DNA of 42,771 bases from JADJQU01 sp035490315 (GTDB lineage Bacteria > Planctomycetota > UBA1135 > GCA-002686595): contig DATHET010000009.1 in the NCBI GenBank assembly GCA_035490315.1, positions 1-42,771 of the forward strand, in the 5' to 3' direction. A model generated the notes under the pieces. The model searched no databases. It saw only the letters and a list, made by a program, of their open reading frames with translations, and was not told where the DNA came from. Below, in pieces: positions 33,145-41,736 of this stretch. Numbering within the stretch: position 1 is the first letter of the stretch; every line of letters begins with the position of its first letter. A program made the position numbers and the translations under genes.

Positions 33145-35340
33145 ATGTGGTCCTGTGCGCTCTACCTCCTGCAAGCACCGATCGCTCCGAGCTTCGAGAA
33201 CAGTCTCGAGCCGCTGATCGAGGCGCATTGCACTGAATGCCACTCGGGCGCGCGGGCCGAGGGCGAGCTGGACTTGAAGGCCTGGACGAGCGACTCGGCG
33301 AGCCTGGAGGCCAGCGCGATGCGCGAATCCCTCGAGCGCGTGCGGGATCGACTGCTGCGCGGAGAAATGCCTCCGGCCAATCGCCCGCGTCCTGACGAGG
33401 CCGCGCTGGATCGCGCCTTCGCCTGGCTGGATGGGCAGCTGCCGCGCGAAGCCCTCGAGCGGCCGAGCCTGCGGCGACTCAACCGCTCGGAGTACGAGCG
33501 CACGGTCCTCGACCTGTTGAGCGTCAGCTTCCCCACACGCGAGCACTTCCCCGCCGACGACGTGGGTGCGATGTTCGACAACGACGCAGCCTCGGCCGGA
33601 GCCAGCGAGCTTTGCGTCGAGCGCTGGGTCGAGGCCGCCGAACGCATCGCCGCCCTGGCCTTGCCCGCGATCGTCGAGTCGCGAACGCAAACCTTCGCGC
33701 CCGCCGAGCTGCAGTCCGAGGGCGGAGTCACGCGCCGCGACGGCGAGCTCTCGATCTACTCCAGCGGCAAGGTCAACGCGCGCTGCGAGTTCCCGCGCGA
33801 CGGCCTCTACCGCATCGAGGTGATCGCTTTTGGAGACCTGGCGGGCGACGAGTTGCCGCGACTCTCGCTCGAGGTCGACGGCCGGCCGCTCGGCGAGCGC
33901 GATCTGCACGCCGAGCGCGGCAGGACGGAAACGCTGGCGGCCAGCGGCCGGCTCGAGCGCGGCGAGCGCGAGGTTTCCGCGCGCTTCGTCAACGACTACT
34001 ACGCGCCGCTCTACCCCGATCCCAAGCGCCGCGACCGCAACGCGCACATCGTCCGCCTCGCGGTCGTCGGCCCCCTCGATCCCCAGCCGGCGACGGCCTT
34101 CACCGAGTGGCTGGACACGGCCCTCGCCGAAGGATCGCTCGAGAGCGCCCTGTCGCGTCTCGGGTTGCGCGTCTGGCGCCGGCCGCTGGACGGCGCGGAA
34201 TTGGAGCGCCTGTGCAGCCTGGCGAAATCCAGCGCGTCGCCGCGCGACGGGATCCGCACGGCGCTCGTCGCGCTGCTGGCTTCTCCGAACTTCCTCTACC
34301 GGATCGAATCCAGCGTGTCCGGCAGCGACCTGTCCGGTTTCGAGCTGGCGACGCGCCTCTCGTACTTCCTGTGGGCCAGTGCTCCCGACCAGCGTCTGCT
34401 CGAACTCGCGGCTCGCGGCGAGTTGCGCTCGGCCCAGGTCCGCTCGGGCGAGATCCGCCGCCTCCTGCGCGATGCCCGCTCGCGCTCGCTCGCGGGGGAA
34501 TTCGCGGCCCAGTGGCTCGGCTGGCGCGCGCTCGAGCAGGCGACCCCCGACTCGAACACCTTCCCCGACGCGGACGAGGCCCTGCTCACCTCGATGCGTC
34601 AGGAGAGCGAGGCCTTCTTCGAAGCCATGCTGCGCGAGGACCGCCCTCTCGACGAGTTCCTGGACGCTGATTTCACCTTCGTCGACGAACGCCTGGCCAG
34701 GCTCTACGGGATCGAAGGAATTCGCGGCGAGGGACTGCGCCGCGTGCGCTGGAACGATCGCGAACGTGGCGGGCTGCTCGGCCAGGCCGCGATCCTGACG
34801 GCAACTTCGAATCCCACGCGCACCTCGCCGGTCAAGCGGGGCAAGTGGGTGCTCGAGAATCTGCTCGACAGCCATGTGCCGCCCCCGCCGCCAGGGGTCG
34901 GCTCGCTCGCTGAACCATCCTCCCACGCCGCGCCCAGGACGCTGCGCGAGCAGCTCGAGCTGCATCGAACCAGCGCGGACTGCTCGAGCTGCCACGCTCG
35001 CCTCGACCCGATCGGATTTGCCCTCGAGGGCTTCGACGCGATCGGTCGCCGCCGAGCCTTCGACGCCGACGGACCGATCGACTGCCGCGGAATCCTGGCG
35101 GATGGAACCGAGATCAACGGCCTCGGCGAGTTGAAACAATATGTCCAGCAACATGGCAGCTTTGCGCAAGCGCTGGCGCGCGCACTGTTCCTGTATGCCA
35201 TGGGGCGCGCGCCGACGCGCGGCGAGGAGCGCGAGCTGAAGCAGGCCGTCGCGGCGATCCCCGCGCCGCAGCGCACGCTCGGCTCGGTCATCGAGGTCGT
35301 CTGCAGCCAATCCGCCTTCCTGCGCGCCGGAGTTCCCTGA
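33145..35340 (+). CDS. DUF1592-family planctomycete-type cytochrome c protein
   Basis: A 731-residue exported protein. An N-terminal PSCyt-type heme site CTECH (residues 29-33) is followed by LRGEMPPANRPRP. The body follows the DUF1587, DUF1592, DUF1588 and DUF1585 series: LRRLNRSEYERTVLDLL, VWRRPLDGAELERLCSLA, ELATRLSYFLWASAPDQ, GLLGQAAILTATSNPTRTSP, and CSSCHARLDPIGFALEGFD, which carries a second CxxCH. Such proteins pair with DUF1552 proteins in planctomycetes and relatives; the substrate is unknown. ATG 33145 precedes the short leader. It ends one base before the DUF1552 gene. Confidence 0.9.
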   Translation: MWSCALYLLQAPIAPSFENSLEPLIEAHCTECHSGARAEGELDLKAWTSDSASLEASAMRESLERVRDRLLRGEMPPANRPRPDEAALDRAFAWLDGQLPREALERPSLRRLNRSEYERTVLDLLSVSFPTREHFPADDVGAMFDNDAASAGASELCVERWVEAAERIAALALPAIVESRTQTFAPAELQSEGGVTRRDGELSIYSSGKVNARCEFPRDGLYRIEVIAFGDLAGDELPRLSLEVDGRPLGERDLHAERGRTETLAASGRLERGEREVSARFVNDYYAPLYPDPKRRDRNAHIVRLAVVGPLDPQPATAFTEWLDTALAEGSLESALSRLGLRVWRRPLDGAELERLCSLAKSSASPRDGIRTALVALLASPNFLYRIESSVSGSDLSGFELATRLSYFLWASAPDQRLLELAARGELRSAQVRSGEIRRLLRDARSRSLAGEFAAQWLGWRALEQATPDSNTFPDADEALLTSMRQESEAFFEAMLREDRPLDEFLDADFTFVDERLARLYGIEGIRGEGLRRVRWNDRERGGLLGQAAILTATSNPTRTSPVKRGKWVLENLLDSHVPPPPPGVGSLAEPSSHAAPRTLREQLELHRTSADCSSCHARLDPIGFALEGFDAIGRRRAFDADGPIDCRGILADGTEINGLGELKQYVQQHGSFAQALARALFLYAMGRAPTRGEERELKQAVAAIPAPQRTLGSVIEVVCSQSAFLRAGVP

Positions 35341-35341
35341 C

Positions 35342-36691
35342 ATGCTCGAGGCCGTCTCACGGCGCAGTCTGCTGCGCGGCGCGGGCATTGCGATCGCGTT
35401 GCCCTGGCTGGAGTCGATGGCCCGCGCCTGCGCGCCCTTGACCAGACGCACGCCGCCGAGTGTCGCGCCGCTGCGCCTCTTGTTCATCTACAGCCCCAAC
35501 GGCGCGCAGATGGACCTGTGGACGCCGGCTCGCACCGGTGCACTGGAGGTCCTCCCGAGGACGCTGGGACCGCTCGAGCCGTGGCGCTCGAGCTTGCTCG
35601 TGCTTTCCGGGTTGACCCACGACAAGGCGCGGCCCCATGGCGACGGCCCTGGCGACCACGCGCGCGCGGCGGCGGCATTCCTGACGGCGGCGCAGCCCAG
35701 GAAGACGGCGGGCGCGGATCTGCGCGTCGGCATCTCCGTCGACCAGGTCGTGGCCGCCGCCCTGGGCACGCGCACGCGATTGCGCTCGCTCGAGCTCGGC
35801 ACGGAATCGGCCATCCTCGGCAATCGCTGCGATTCGGGTTACGCCTGCGCCTACGCCTCGAACATTTCCTGGCGCGGACCTAGCACGCCGGCCGCGAAGG
35901 AAATCGATCCGCGGCTGGTGTTCGAGCGGCTGTTCTCCGACGGCCCGCGCGACGAGAATGCGAGCGCTCGCGCCGAACGCCTCGCACGGCGCAAGAGCGT
36001 GCTCGACAGCGTGCGCGCCGATGCGCGCTCCCTCGACGCGCGCCTCGGAGTCGCCGATCGCCAGCGCTTGCAGGAATATCTTTACGGCGTGCGCGAGCTG
36101 GAGCGGCGCATCGAGGCGGCCGAGAAGGCTCGGACCGCGGCGCCCGACGGAGCCGAGGCTCCCAGTGGAATCCCGGAGAGCTTCGCCGAGCACGTGCGCG
36201 TCCTCGGCGGCCTGCTCGCCCTCGCCTTCGCGACGGATTCGACGCGCGTGGCGAGCTTGATGCTCGCCAACGAGGGATCGAACCGCGCCTATCCCGAGCT
36301 CGGCGTGCCCGAGGGGCATCATTTCATCTCGCACCACGGCAACGTCCCGGAGAATCGGGCCAAGGTCGCGTTGATCGACCGCTTCCACGTCTCACTGCTC
36401 GCCGAGATCGTCGGCCTGCTCGCCGCGCGCGTGGAGGGCGAGGAGACGCTGCTCGACCACTGCCTCGTGGTCTACGGCTCGGGCATCAGCGACGGCAACC
36501 GGCACAACCACGAGGACCTGCCGATGCTGCTGGTCGGCCGCGGCGGCGGGGTGCAATCAGGCCGGCATTTGCAATATCCGGCGGACACGCCCTGCGCCAA
36601 TCTGTTCCTCGACCTGCTCGGGCGCGCGGGCGTGGCGAGGTCCGCCTTCGGCGATTCGACGGGCTTGCTCGAAGGGTACGGAGTCAGGTGA
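35342..36691 (+). CDS. DUF1552-family Tat-exported protein
   Basis: A 449-residue protein with a twin-arginine-type leader (SRRSLLRGAGIAIALPWLES). Typical DUF1552 blocks follow: RLLFIYSPNGAQMDLW, LLVLSGLTHDKARPHGDGPG, SLELGTESAILGNRCDSGYA, YACAYASNISWRGPSTP, and LVVYGSGISDGNRHNHEDLP. The last block, with GSGISDGNRHNHEDLP, resembles the metal-binding end of sulfatase/alkaline phosphatase-like proteins. It is the partner of the DUF1592 gene upstream. The last residues (GVR) and the TGA lie inside palindrome B2. Confidence 0.9.
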   Translation: MLEAVSRRSLLRGAGIAIALPWLESMARACAPLTRRTPPSVAPLRLLFIYSPNGAQMDLWTPARTGALEVLPRTLGPLEPWRSSLLVLSGLTHDKARPHGDGPGDHARAAAAFLTAAQPRKTAGADLRVGISVDQVVAAALGTRTRLRSLELGTESAILGNRCDSGYACAYASNISWRGPSTPAAKEIDPRLVFERLFSDGPRDENASARAERLARRKSVLDSVRADARSLDARLGVADRQRLQEYLYGVRELERRIEAAEKARTAAPDGAEAPSGIPESFAEHVRVLGGLLALAFATDSTRVASLMLANEGSNRAYPELGVPEGHHFISHHGNVPENRAKVALIDRFHVSLLAEIVGLLAARVEGEETLLDHCLVVYGSGISDGNRHNHEDLPMLLVGRGGGVQSGRHLQYPADTPCANLFLDLLGRAGVARSAFGDSTGLLEGYGVR

Positions 36692-36779
36692 ATTCGTCCG
36701 GAGTCGTGCGGGGCATCCGCGCGCCGCGTGCGCGGCGCGCGGATGCCCCGCACGACTCCGGACGAATTCACCTGACTCC
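36680..36779. repeat. 100-bp palindrome B2 supplying two convergent stop codons
   Basis: Arms begin GGAGTCAGGTGAATTCGTCC, then GGAGTCGTG, then CGGGGCATCCGCGCGCCGCG; they are exact reverse complements apart from the central pair (36729/36730). The outer 29 bases equal those of B1, while the next nine or so differ at seven places in both arms alike. The left arm's GGAGTCAGGTGA is read as GVR-stop by the DUF1552 gene, and the right arm's inverted copy is read as GVR-stop by the selenoprotein gene. Confidence 0.95.
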
Positions 36780-37094
36780 CTCGCGCCATGTCGCTTCGCC
36801 GAAGCCGACGAGCCAGGTGGTTCCGATGCGCGCGGTCGGTGCGCGCAGGTTTCCCGTGGGGCCGAGCAGGATGGCTGGATCGAGCTTGCCGGCCTCGAGC
36901 TCGGTCACTTTCGTGCCCTTGCAGACCAGGATGCGCTTGGCTCCCTTGAAGAGTGTCGCAAGGTCTTTCGCGCCGTAGCGCTGTTTCTTGGCGTCGACCG
37001 TCTCACGGACAGTCGATCCGGTCGAGGCGATGAGGGCCGCGGACCGGGTGCAGCTCATTCAGCCACCGCGGTGGTAGTACCAGTCGAGTTTCAT
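36768..37094 (-). CDS. ArsC-like selenoprotein (in-frame UGA read as selenocysteine)
   Basis: From ATG 37094 the frame reads MKLDWYYHRGG, then TGA (37059-37061), then MSCTRSAALIASTG. A Sec at residue 12 gives a UxxC motif (U12, C15) where the arsenate-reductase-like thioredoxin-fold family has its redox Cys. The rest matches that family: TVRETVDAKKQRYG, KRILVCKGTKVTELE, LLGPTGNLRAPTARIGTTWL and VGFGEATW. The total is 108 residues, family length; starting after the TGA would remove the first strand. A SECIS-like hairpin follows the UGA. It is probably a thiol-redox protein; true arsenate reduction is unproven. The stop codon lies in palindrome B2. Divergent from the amidohydrolase gene. Confidence 0.82.
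37018..37047 (-). promoter_or_regulatory. Putative bacterial SECIS hairpin
   Basis: On the minus strand, 11 bases after the UGA, CCGGTC pairs with GACCGG 18 bases on, with an inner GCG/CGC stem and apical loop GCCCTCAT starting with G about 22 bases after the UGA. This fits the place (roughly 16-37 bases downstream) and shape of bSECIS elements that recruit SelB. Confidence 0.6.
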
Positions 37095-37165
37095 ATTCAC
37101 ATAGCTTACGTCGCCGCGCTCTGGGGCGTCTCTCGGGGACGCGCGCGATTCGCTAATCTGCGGCG

Positions 37166-40100
37166 ATGAGCTTCCATCGTTCGATCGTGCTTTCGTGGCT
37201 TTCCTTCGCACTCCTTGCGCCCCTCGCGAGCTCGCAGGAATTGAGTGGGGATGCGAAGTGGGACGTCAACGCGCCTCCTGGGACTTCGCTCCCGGCGCCG
37301 ATCGACGTGCGAGAAGGCACGTGGATGAACCTCGACGTCTCGCCGGACGGTCGGGAAATCGTGTTCGACCTGCTCGGCGACATCTACGTCCTGCCGATCG
37401 AAGGCGGCGAGGCGAAGTCGATCGCTTCGGGCGTCGCGTGGCAGATGCAGCCGAAGTACTCGCCGGATGGAGCGAAGATCGCGTTCACCAGCGACGCGAA
37501 CGGCGGCGACAACCTGTGGGTCATGGACAAGGAAGGCGCGAATGCCCATGCGATCACCAAGGAGACGTTTCGGCTAGTCAATTCGCCCGCCTGGGCGCCG
37601 GAAGGAGCCTGGCTCGCGGTCCGCAAGCACTTCACGCAGCGGCGCTCGCTCGGCGCGGGCGAGATCTGGCTCTACCACAAGAGCGGCGGCGACGGCGTCG
37701 CGCTGACGACGAAGAAAAACGATCAGAAGGATCTCGGCGAGCCCGCGTTCTCGCCTGATGGGCGTTACCTCTATTACTCGTACGACGCGACGGGCGGCGA
37801 CACGTTTGCCTACTCGAAGGATCCCAATCCGGGCATCTACGCGATCGATCAATTGAATCGCGAGACCGGCGAGGTTCGCACGGTCGCGTCCGGACCTGGA
37901 GGAGCGTGCCGGCCGACGCCTTCGCACGATGGCAAGCGGCTCGCCTTCGTGCGGCGTGTGCGCTACCACTCAGTGCTGTTCGTCCAGGATCTTGCTTCGG
38001 GGGAAGCGCTCCCGGTATTCGCGAACCTCGAGCGCGACATGCAGGAGACGTGGGCAATTCACGGCGTCTATCCGACATTCGCGTGGACCCCGGACGACGA
38101 GGAAATCGTTTTCTGGGCGCGCGGAAAACTGTCGCGAATCCACGTGGAGACAGCGCGGAAAGCCCTTGAGACGCTGCGACGCACCGGAGACCCAATGCCG
38201 CAAGGCCCCTTCTTGCGCGAAATCCCCTTTCACGTCGCCGACGAGCGCCGCGTGCAGCCCGCCGTGCGTTTCCCGGTCGAAGTCGCGCCGGAGAAATTCC
38301 ACGTCAAGGCTCTGTGCGATGTCGCGGTCGCTCCGAAGTCGGATCGCGTCGCGTACAACGCGCTCGGCCACATCTGGACGCGCCCATTGCCCGATGGAAC
38401 GCCGACGCGGCTGACGAGCGACGACAAGCACTTCGAGTTCATGCCGAGCTTCAGCCGCGACGGCGCGTCGATCGTCTTCGTGCGCTTCAGCGACGACGAG
38501 CTCGGCAGCGTCTGCATCGCTCCCGCGACAGGCGGCGAAGCGCGCGTGCTGACGAGCGAGCGCGGCCACTACGCCAAGCCCGTCTTTTCGCCCGACGGCA
38601 AGACGATCGTGTTCGAAAAGCGCGGCGGCGGCTTCCTGACCTCGCCCCTGTGGTCGAGCGAAACCGGCATCTACGCCATGGCCGCGTCCGGTGGCGCGAT
38701 GCGGCGCATCTGCAAGCACGGCTCGAGCCCGCAGTTCGGCTCGCGCTCCGACCGCGTGTACCTGACCGAATCCGAGGAAGCCAAGGACGCGGACATCCAC
38801 CGCCTCTTCTCGATCGGAATCCCCGGCCTGGACCCCGACGCGAGCCGCGAATCGGGAGACGAGCGCGTCGAGCTCGAGAGCGCCAACGCGACCGAGTTCG
38901 CCGTCTCGCCCGACGGAAGTTTCGTCGCCTTCGTCGAACGCTTCAACGTCCACGTCGCCGCCCTCCCGCCCGCGGGCCGCAAGCTCTCGATCGCGCCGAA
39001 GTCGACCGCGCTGCCAACCGCGCGCGTCTCGAAGGACGCCGGCGACTTCGTGCAATTCTCCGGCGACGGCAAACGCCTCTATTGGGCCCTCGGCCCGGAA
39101 CTGTTCGAGCGAAACCTGAGCGACGCCTTCATGTTCCTCGAGGGCGCGCCAGAAAAACCTCTTGAAGCGCAAGAACACGGCCGCGACATCTCCTTCGATC
39201 GCGAGACCTCGCGGCCCACGGGCAAGCTCGCTTTCGTCGGAGCGCGCATCATCACGATGCACGGCGATGAAATCTTCGACGACGCAACCCTGCTCGTCGA
39301 GCGCGACCGCATCACCACCGTCGGCCCTCGCGCTCAAGTGGCGATCCCCTCCGACGCGCGCGTTTTCGACGTCGCCGGCGCGACGATCATTCCTGGCTTC
39401 GTCGACGTGCACTACCACGGCCCGACGGATTCCGGCGGCATCATCCCCGAGCAGAACTGGACTCACGACGCGAACCTGGCCTTCGGCGTGACCACGGCCC
39501 ACGATCCTTCGCACGACACGGGAATGTTCTTCGCGACCAGCGAATTGGCCCGCGCCGGAATGATCCGTTCACCACGGCTTTTCTCGACCGGAACGATCCT
39601 TTACGGCGCGATGGGCTCGTTCAAAGTCGAGATCGAGACGCTCGACGACGCGAAGAGCCACTTGCGTCGGTTGAAAGCCCTCGGCGCCTTTTCGGTCAAG
39701 TCCTACAACCAACCGCGGCGCGACCAGCGCCAGAAGATCATCGAAGCCGCGCGCCAGCTTTCGATGATGGTCGTTCCCGAAGGCGGATCGCTGTTGCAGC
39801 ACAATCTGACCGAGGTCGTCGACGGCCACACGGGCATCGAGCACTCGCTGCCAGTCGAGCACGTCTACTCCGACGTCGTGCAGCTGTGGAAACCCGGCGG
39901 CGTCGACTACACGCCGACGTTGATCGTCGGCTACGGCGGCATCTGGGGCGAGAACTACTGGTACGACAAGACCGACGTGTGGAAGGACGAGCGTCTCAAT
40001 ACCTTCGTGCCGCGCTTCGTGCTCGATCCGCGCTCGCGCCGGCGCATCAAGGCGCCCGACGAGGAGTACAACACCCTGCGCTCGGCGGGAATCTGCAAGG

Positions 40101-40531
40101 CCTTCGTCGACAACGGCATCGGCGTGCAGCTCGGTGCCCACGGCCAGCTCGCCGGTCTCGGCGCGCATTGGGAATTGTGGATGCTGTGCGAGCAGGGCGG
40201 CTTGACGCCGCTGCAGGCACTGCAGGCCGCGACGATCGGCGGCGCGCGCTACCTGGGACTCGACCGCGACCTCGGCTCGATCGAACCCGGCAAGCTGGCG
40301 GACTTCCTGGTGCTCGACACGAATCCCCTCGATTCGATCCACAACTCCGAATCGATCCGGCAGACGGTCAGCGGCGGCCGCGTCTACAACGCGCGCAACA
40401 TGGCTCAAGTCAACGCGGAACCCGGCGATCCACGCAGCGGTGAAAAAGCGCACTACTTCTGGACCGACTCCCAGGACGGCTGGCCGACGCAACACACCAC
40501 GGCCGGCTGCGCGAGCTGCGGCCAGGATTGA
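37166..40531 (+). CDS. Exported PD40 propeller-amidohydrolase fusion
   Basis: A 1121-residue protein with leader MSFHRSIVLSWLSFALLAPL. Residues 45 to about 690 hold TolB/PD40 propeller repeats (DVSPDGREIVFDLLGDIYVL, PKYSPDGAKIAFTSDANGGD, PAFSPDGRYLYYSYDATGGD, PVFSPDGKTIVFEKRGG). The C-terminal 400 residues are an amidohydrolase: FVGARIITMHGDEIFDDATL, PGFVDVHYHGP (metal His at about 749-751), SVKSYNQPRRDQRQK, DGHTGIEHSLP and GAHGQLAGLGAHWEL, then IEPGKLADFLVLD. Such fusions are periplasmic hydrolases of unknown substrate, possibly dipeptidase- or prolidase-like. Confidence 0.88.
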   Translation: MSFHRSIVLSWLSFALLAPLASSQELSGDAKWDVNAPPGTSLPAPIDVREGTWMNLDVSPDGREIVFDLLGDIYVLPIEGGEAKSIASGVAWQMQPKYSPDGAKIAFTSDANGGDNLWVMDKEGANAHAITKETFRLVNSPAWAPEGAWLAVRKHFTQRRSLGAGEIWLYHKSGGDGVALTTKKNDQKDLGEPAFSPDGRYLYYSYDATGGDTFAYSKDPNPGIYAIDQLNRETGEVRTVASGPGGACRPTPSHDGKRLAFVRRVRYHSVLFVQDLASGEALPVFANLERDMQETWAIHGVYPTFAWTPDDEEIVFWARGKLSRIHVETARKALETLRRTGDPMPQGPFLREIPFHVADERRVQPAVRFPVEVAPEKFHVKALCDVAVAPKSDRVAYNALGHIWTRPLPDGTPTRLTSDDKHFEFMPSFSRDGASIVFVRFSDDELGSVCIAPATGGEARVLTSERGHYAKPVFSPDGKTIVFEKRGGGFLTSPLWSSETGIYAMAASGGAMRRICKHGSSPQFGSRSDRVYLTESEEAKDADIHRLFSIGIPGLDPDASRESGDERVELESANATEFAVSPDGSFVAFVERFNVHVAALPPAGRKLSIAPKSTALPTARVSKDAGDFVQFSGDGKRLYWALGPELFERNLSDAFMFLEGAPEKPLEAQEHGRDISFDRETSRPTGKLAFVGARIITMHGDEIFDDATLLVERDRITTVGPRAQVAIPSDARVFDVAGATIIPGFVDVHYHGPTDSGGIIPEQNWTHDANLAFGVTTAHDPSHDTGMFFATSELARAGMIRSPRLFSTGTILYGAMGSFKVEIETLDDAKSHLRRLKALGAFSVKSYNQPRRDQRQKIIEAARQLSMMVVPEGGSLLQHNLTEVVDGHTGIEHSLPVEHVYSDVVQLWKPGGVDYTPTLIVGYGGIWGENYWYDKTDVWKDERLNTFVPRFVLDPRSRRRIKAPDEEYNTLRSAGICKAFVDNGIGVQLGAHGQLAGLGAHWELWMLCEQGGLTPLQALQAATIGGARYLGLDRDLGSIEPGKLADFLVLDTNPLDSIHNSESIRQTVSGGRVYNARNMAQVNAEPGDPRSGEKAHYFWTDSQDGWPTQHTTAGCASCGQD

Positions 40532-40540
40532 CGAACGACC

Positions 40541-40951
40541 TCAGGTCGTCGTCTTGCTCGCCAGTTCCTTCGACACCAGGAAGAAGCGACCGACGCGGGC
40601 CTCGAAAGCGCGACCATCCGGCCGCGTCATCGAATAGGTCCCTTCCATCGTCCCCCATCCGGTCGAAAGCGGGCAGCCCGAGGTGTACTCGAAGCGCTCG
40701 CCGGGCTTGAGCAGCGGCTGCTTGCCGACCACCCCCGAGCCGCGCACGTCTTCGCGATTGTTGTCGGCGTCGACGATGATCCAGTGGCGCGAGCGCAGTT
40801 GCGCCGGCTCCTGGCCCTCGTTGCTGATCGCGATCGTGTAGGCGAAGCGATACTGGCGCGCGTCCGGGTCCGATTGTTCCTCGACGTAGAAGGCCTCGGC
40901 CTCGACGCGGATGCCCTCGGTCACGGCAACGGATCCTGCCCTCGTGCTCAT
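40541..40951 (-). CDS. apaG: ApaG-family protein
   Basis: A 136-residue protein with the ApaG pattern: VTEGIRVEAEAFYVEEQSDP, YRFAYTIAISNEGQEPAQLR, RSRHWIIVDADNN, VRGSGVVGKQPLLKPGE and FEYTSGCPLSTGWGTMEGTY. It has a fibronectin-type beta fold; its role is unclear, linked in some bacteria to metal resistance and in plants to F-box-like proteins. ATG 40951 is preferred to TTG 40957. It is the third gene after DinB and epimerase on the minus strand, 26 bases behind the epimerase gene. Confidence 0.92.
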   Translation of the reverse strand: MSTRAGSVAVTEGIRVEAEAFYVEEQSDPDARQYRFAYTIAISNEGQEPAQLRSRHWIIVDADNNREDVRGSGVVGKQPLLKPGERFEYTSGCPLSTGWGTMEGTYSMTRPDGRAFEARVGRFFLVSKELASKTTT

Positions 40952-40977
40952 GCTCAAAGCCTACCCCCCGGCAGGGG

Positions 40978-41736
40978 TCAGGGGAAGTCGCGCAAGCGCT
41001 CTCCCATCAAGACGCGGTTCGCGCTGAGCGGATCCAGCGCGTGCGTCACCAGGGCCTTCGCCAGCTCCCGCGCGTCGATCGAGCGATAGCGCTCGCGCAT
41101 GATCTGCATGCCGAGCACGGCTCCCCACAAGAGGAACCAATCCGTCATCCACGCGCCGATGCGCTCGAGCGGCCGGAATTCCTCGCGATCGGAGCCGGTG
41201 ATGAAACCGGGCTGTGCAATCGTGAAATCCAGGCCGGAGGCTTGCAGCAGGGCCTCGACTTTGCCACGCGCCGCAAGGTAGGGGTTGCGCGCCGCCGGGT
41301 TCGCGCGCGCCGCGGAGAGCAGCACGACGCGCGGCCGCAGGCCGCTTTGAACGCAGGCTTCGATCACCAGCGTGGACAGACCGACATCCACGGCGGCGTA
41401 GGTCTCCGGGACGGAGGAGGTCGACTTGCGCTTTCCGCGCCGGAAGGTGGTGCCGAGACACAGGAAGACGTGGGTCAGGCCGCGCTGGTGCGCCAATTCC
41501 TTGAAATCGTCGCGATTCCAGGCGGTGGTGACGCATTCCGCGCCCAGTTTCTGGAAGAGCGCGCGCATCTCCTCCAGGCGCGGCGAATCGAATCGCACGT
41601 GGGCCTGCACCTCGAGCTTCTTGCGCCGCAGCTCGGCGACCACCGCGCGGCCGACGTAGCCGGTCGCGCCGACGACCAGGGCGCGCACGGGCGGCGGCGG
41701 CGGGAGCGGGCTCGACTCGGGCGCGCCCGCGCTCAC
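40978..41736 (-). CDS. NAD(P)-binding epimerase/NmrA-like protein
   Basis: A 252-residue Rossmann-fold protein with the dinucleotide motif VVGATGYVGRAVV (residues 22-34), THVFLCLGTTFRRGK, RPRVVLLSAARANP, YLAARGKVEALLQASGLDFT and IAQPGFITGSDREEF. The YLAARGK phrase holds the Tyr-x-x-x-Lys equivalent of atypical short-chain dehydrogenases. The GTG at 41736 is the start: its GTGA overlaps the TGA of the DinB-like gene by 4 bases, so the two are coupled. The substrate is unknown. Confidence 0.8.
   Translation of the reverse strand: MSAGAPESSPLPPPPPVRALVVGATGYVGRAVVAELRRKKLEVQAHVRFDSPRLEEMRALFQKLGAECVTTAWNRDDFKELAHQRGLTHVFLCLGTTFRRGKRKSTSSVPETYAAVDVGLSTLVIEACVQSGLRPRVVLLSAARANPAARNPYLAARGKVEALLQASGLDFTIAQPGFITGSDREEFRPLERIGAWMTDWFLLWGAVLGMQIMRERYRSIDARELAKALVTHALDPLSANRVLMGERLRDFP

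Noticed and set aside
33028..35487. An 819-codon open frame on the minus strand across the DUF1592 gene.
   Set aside because: A shadow frame for the same reason; the plus-strand frame has heme motifs and the full DUF series.
22417..36779. Palindromes B1 and B2 as possible CRISPR repeats or phage attachment sites.
   Set aside because: The copies are 14 kb apart with no spacer array, no cas genes and no integrase. They are self-complementary foldbacks, not direct repeats.
36768..37058. The ArsC-like gene starting at the ATG at 37058 just after the TGA.
   Set aside because: This start would drop the first strand and redox residue of the fold. The sequence before the TGA is clearly coding and continues the family pattern.
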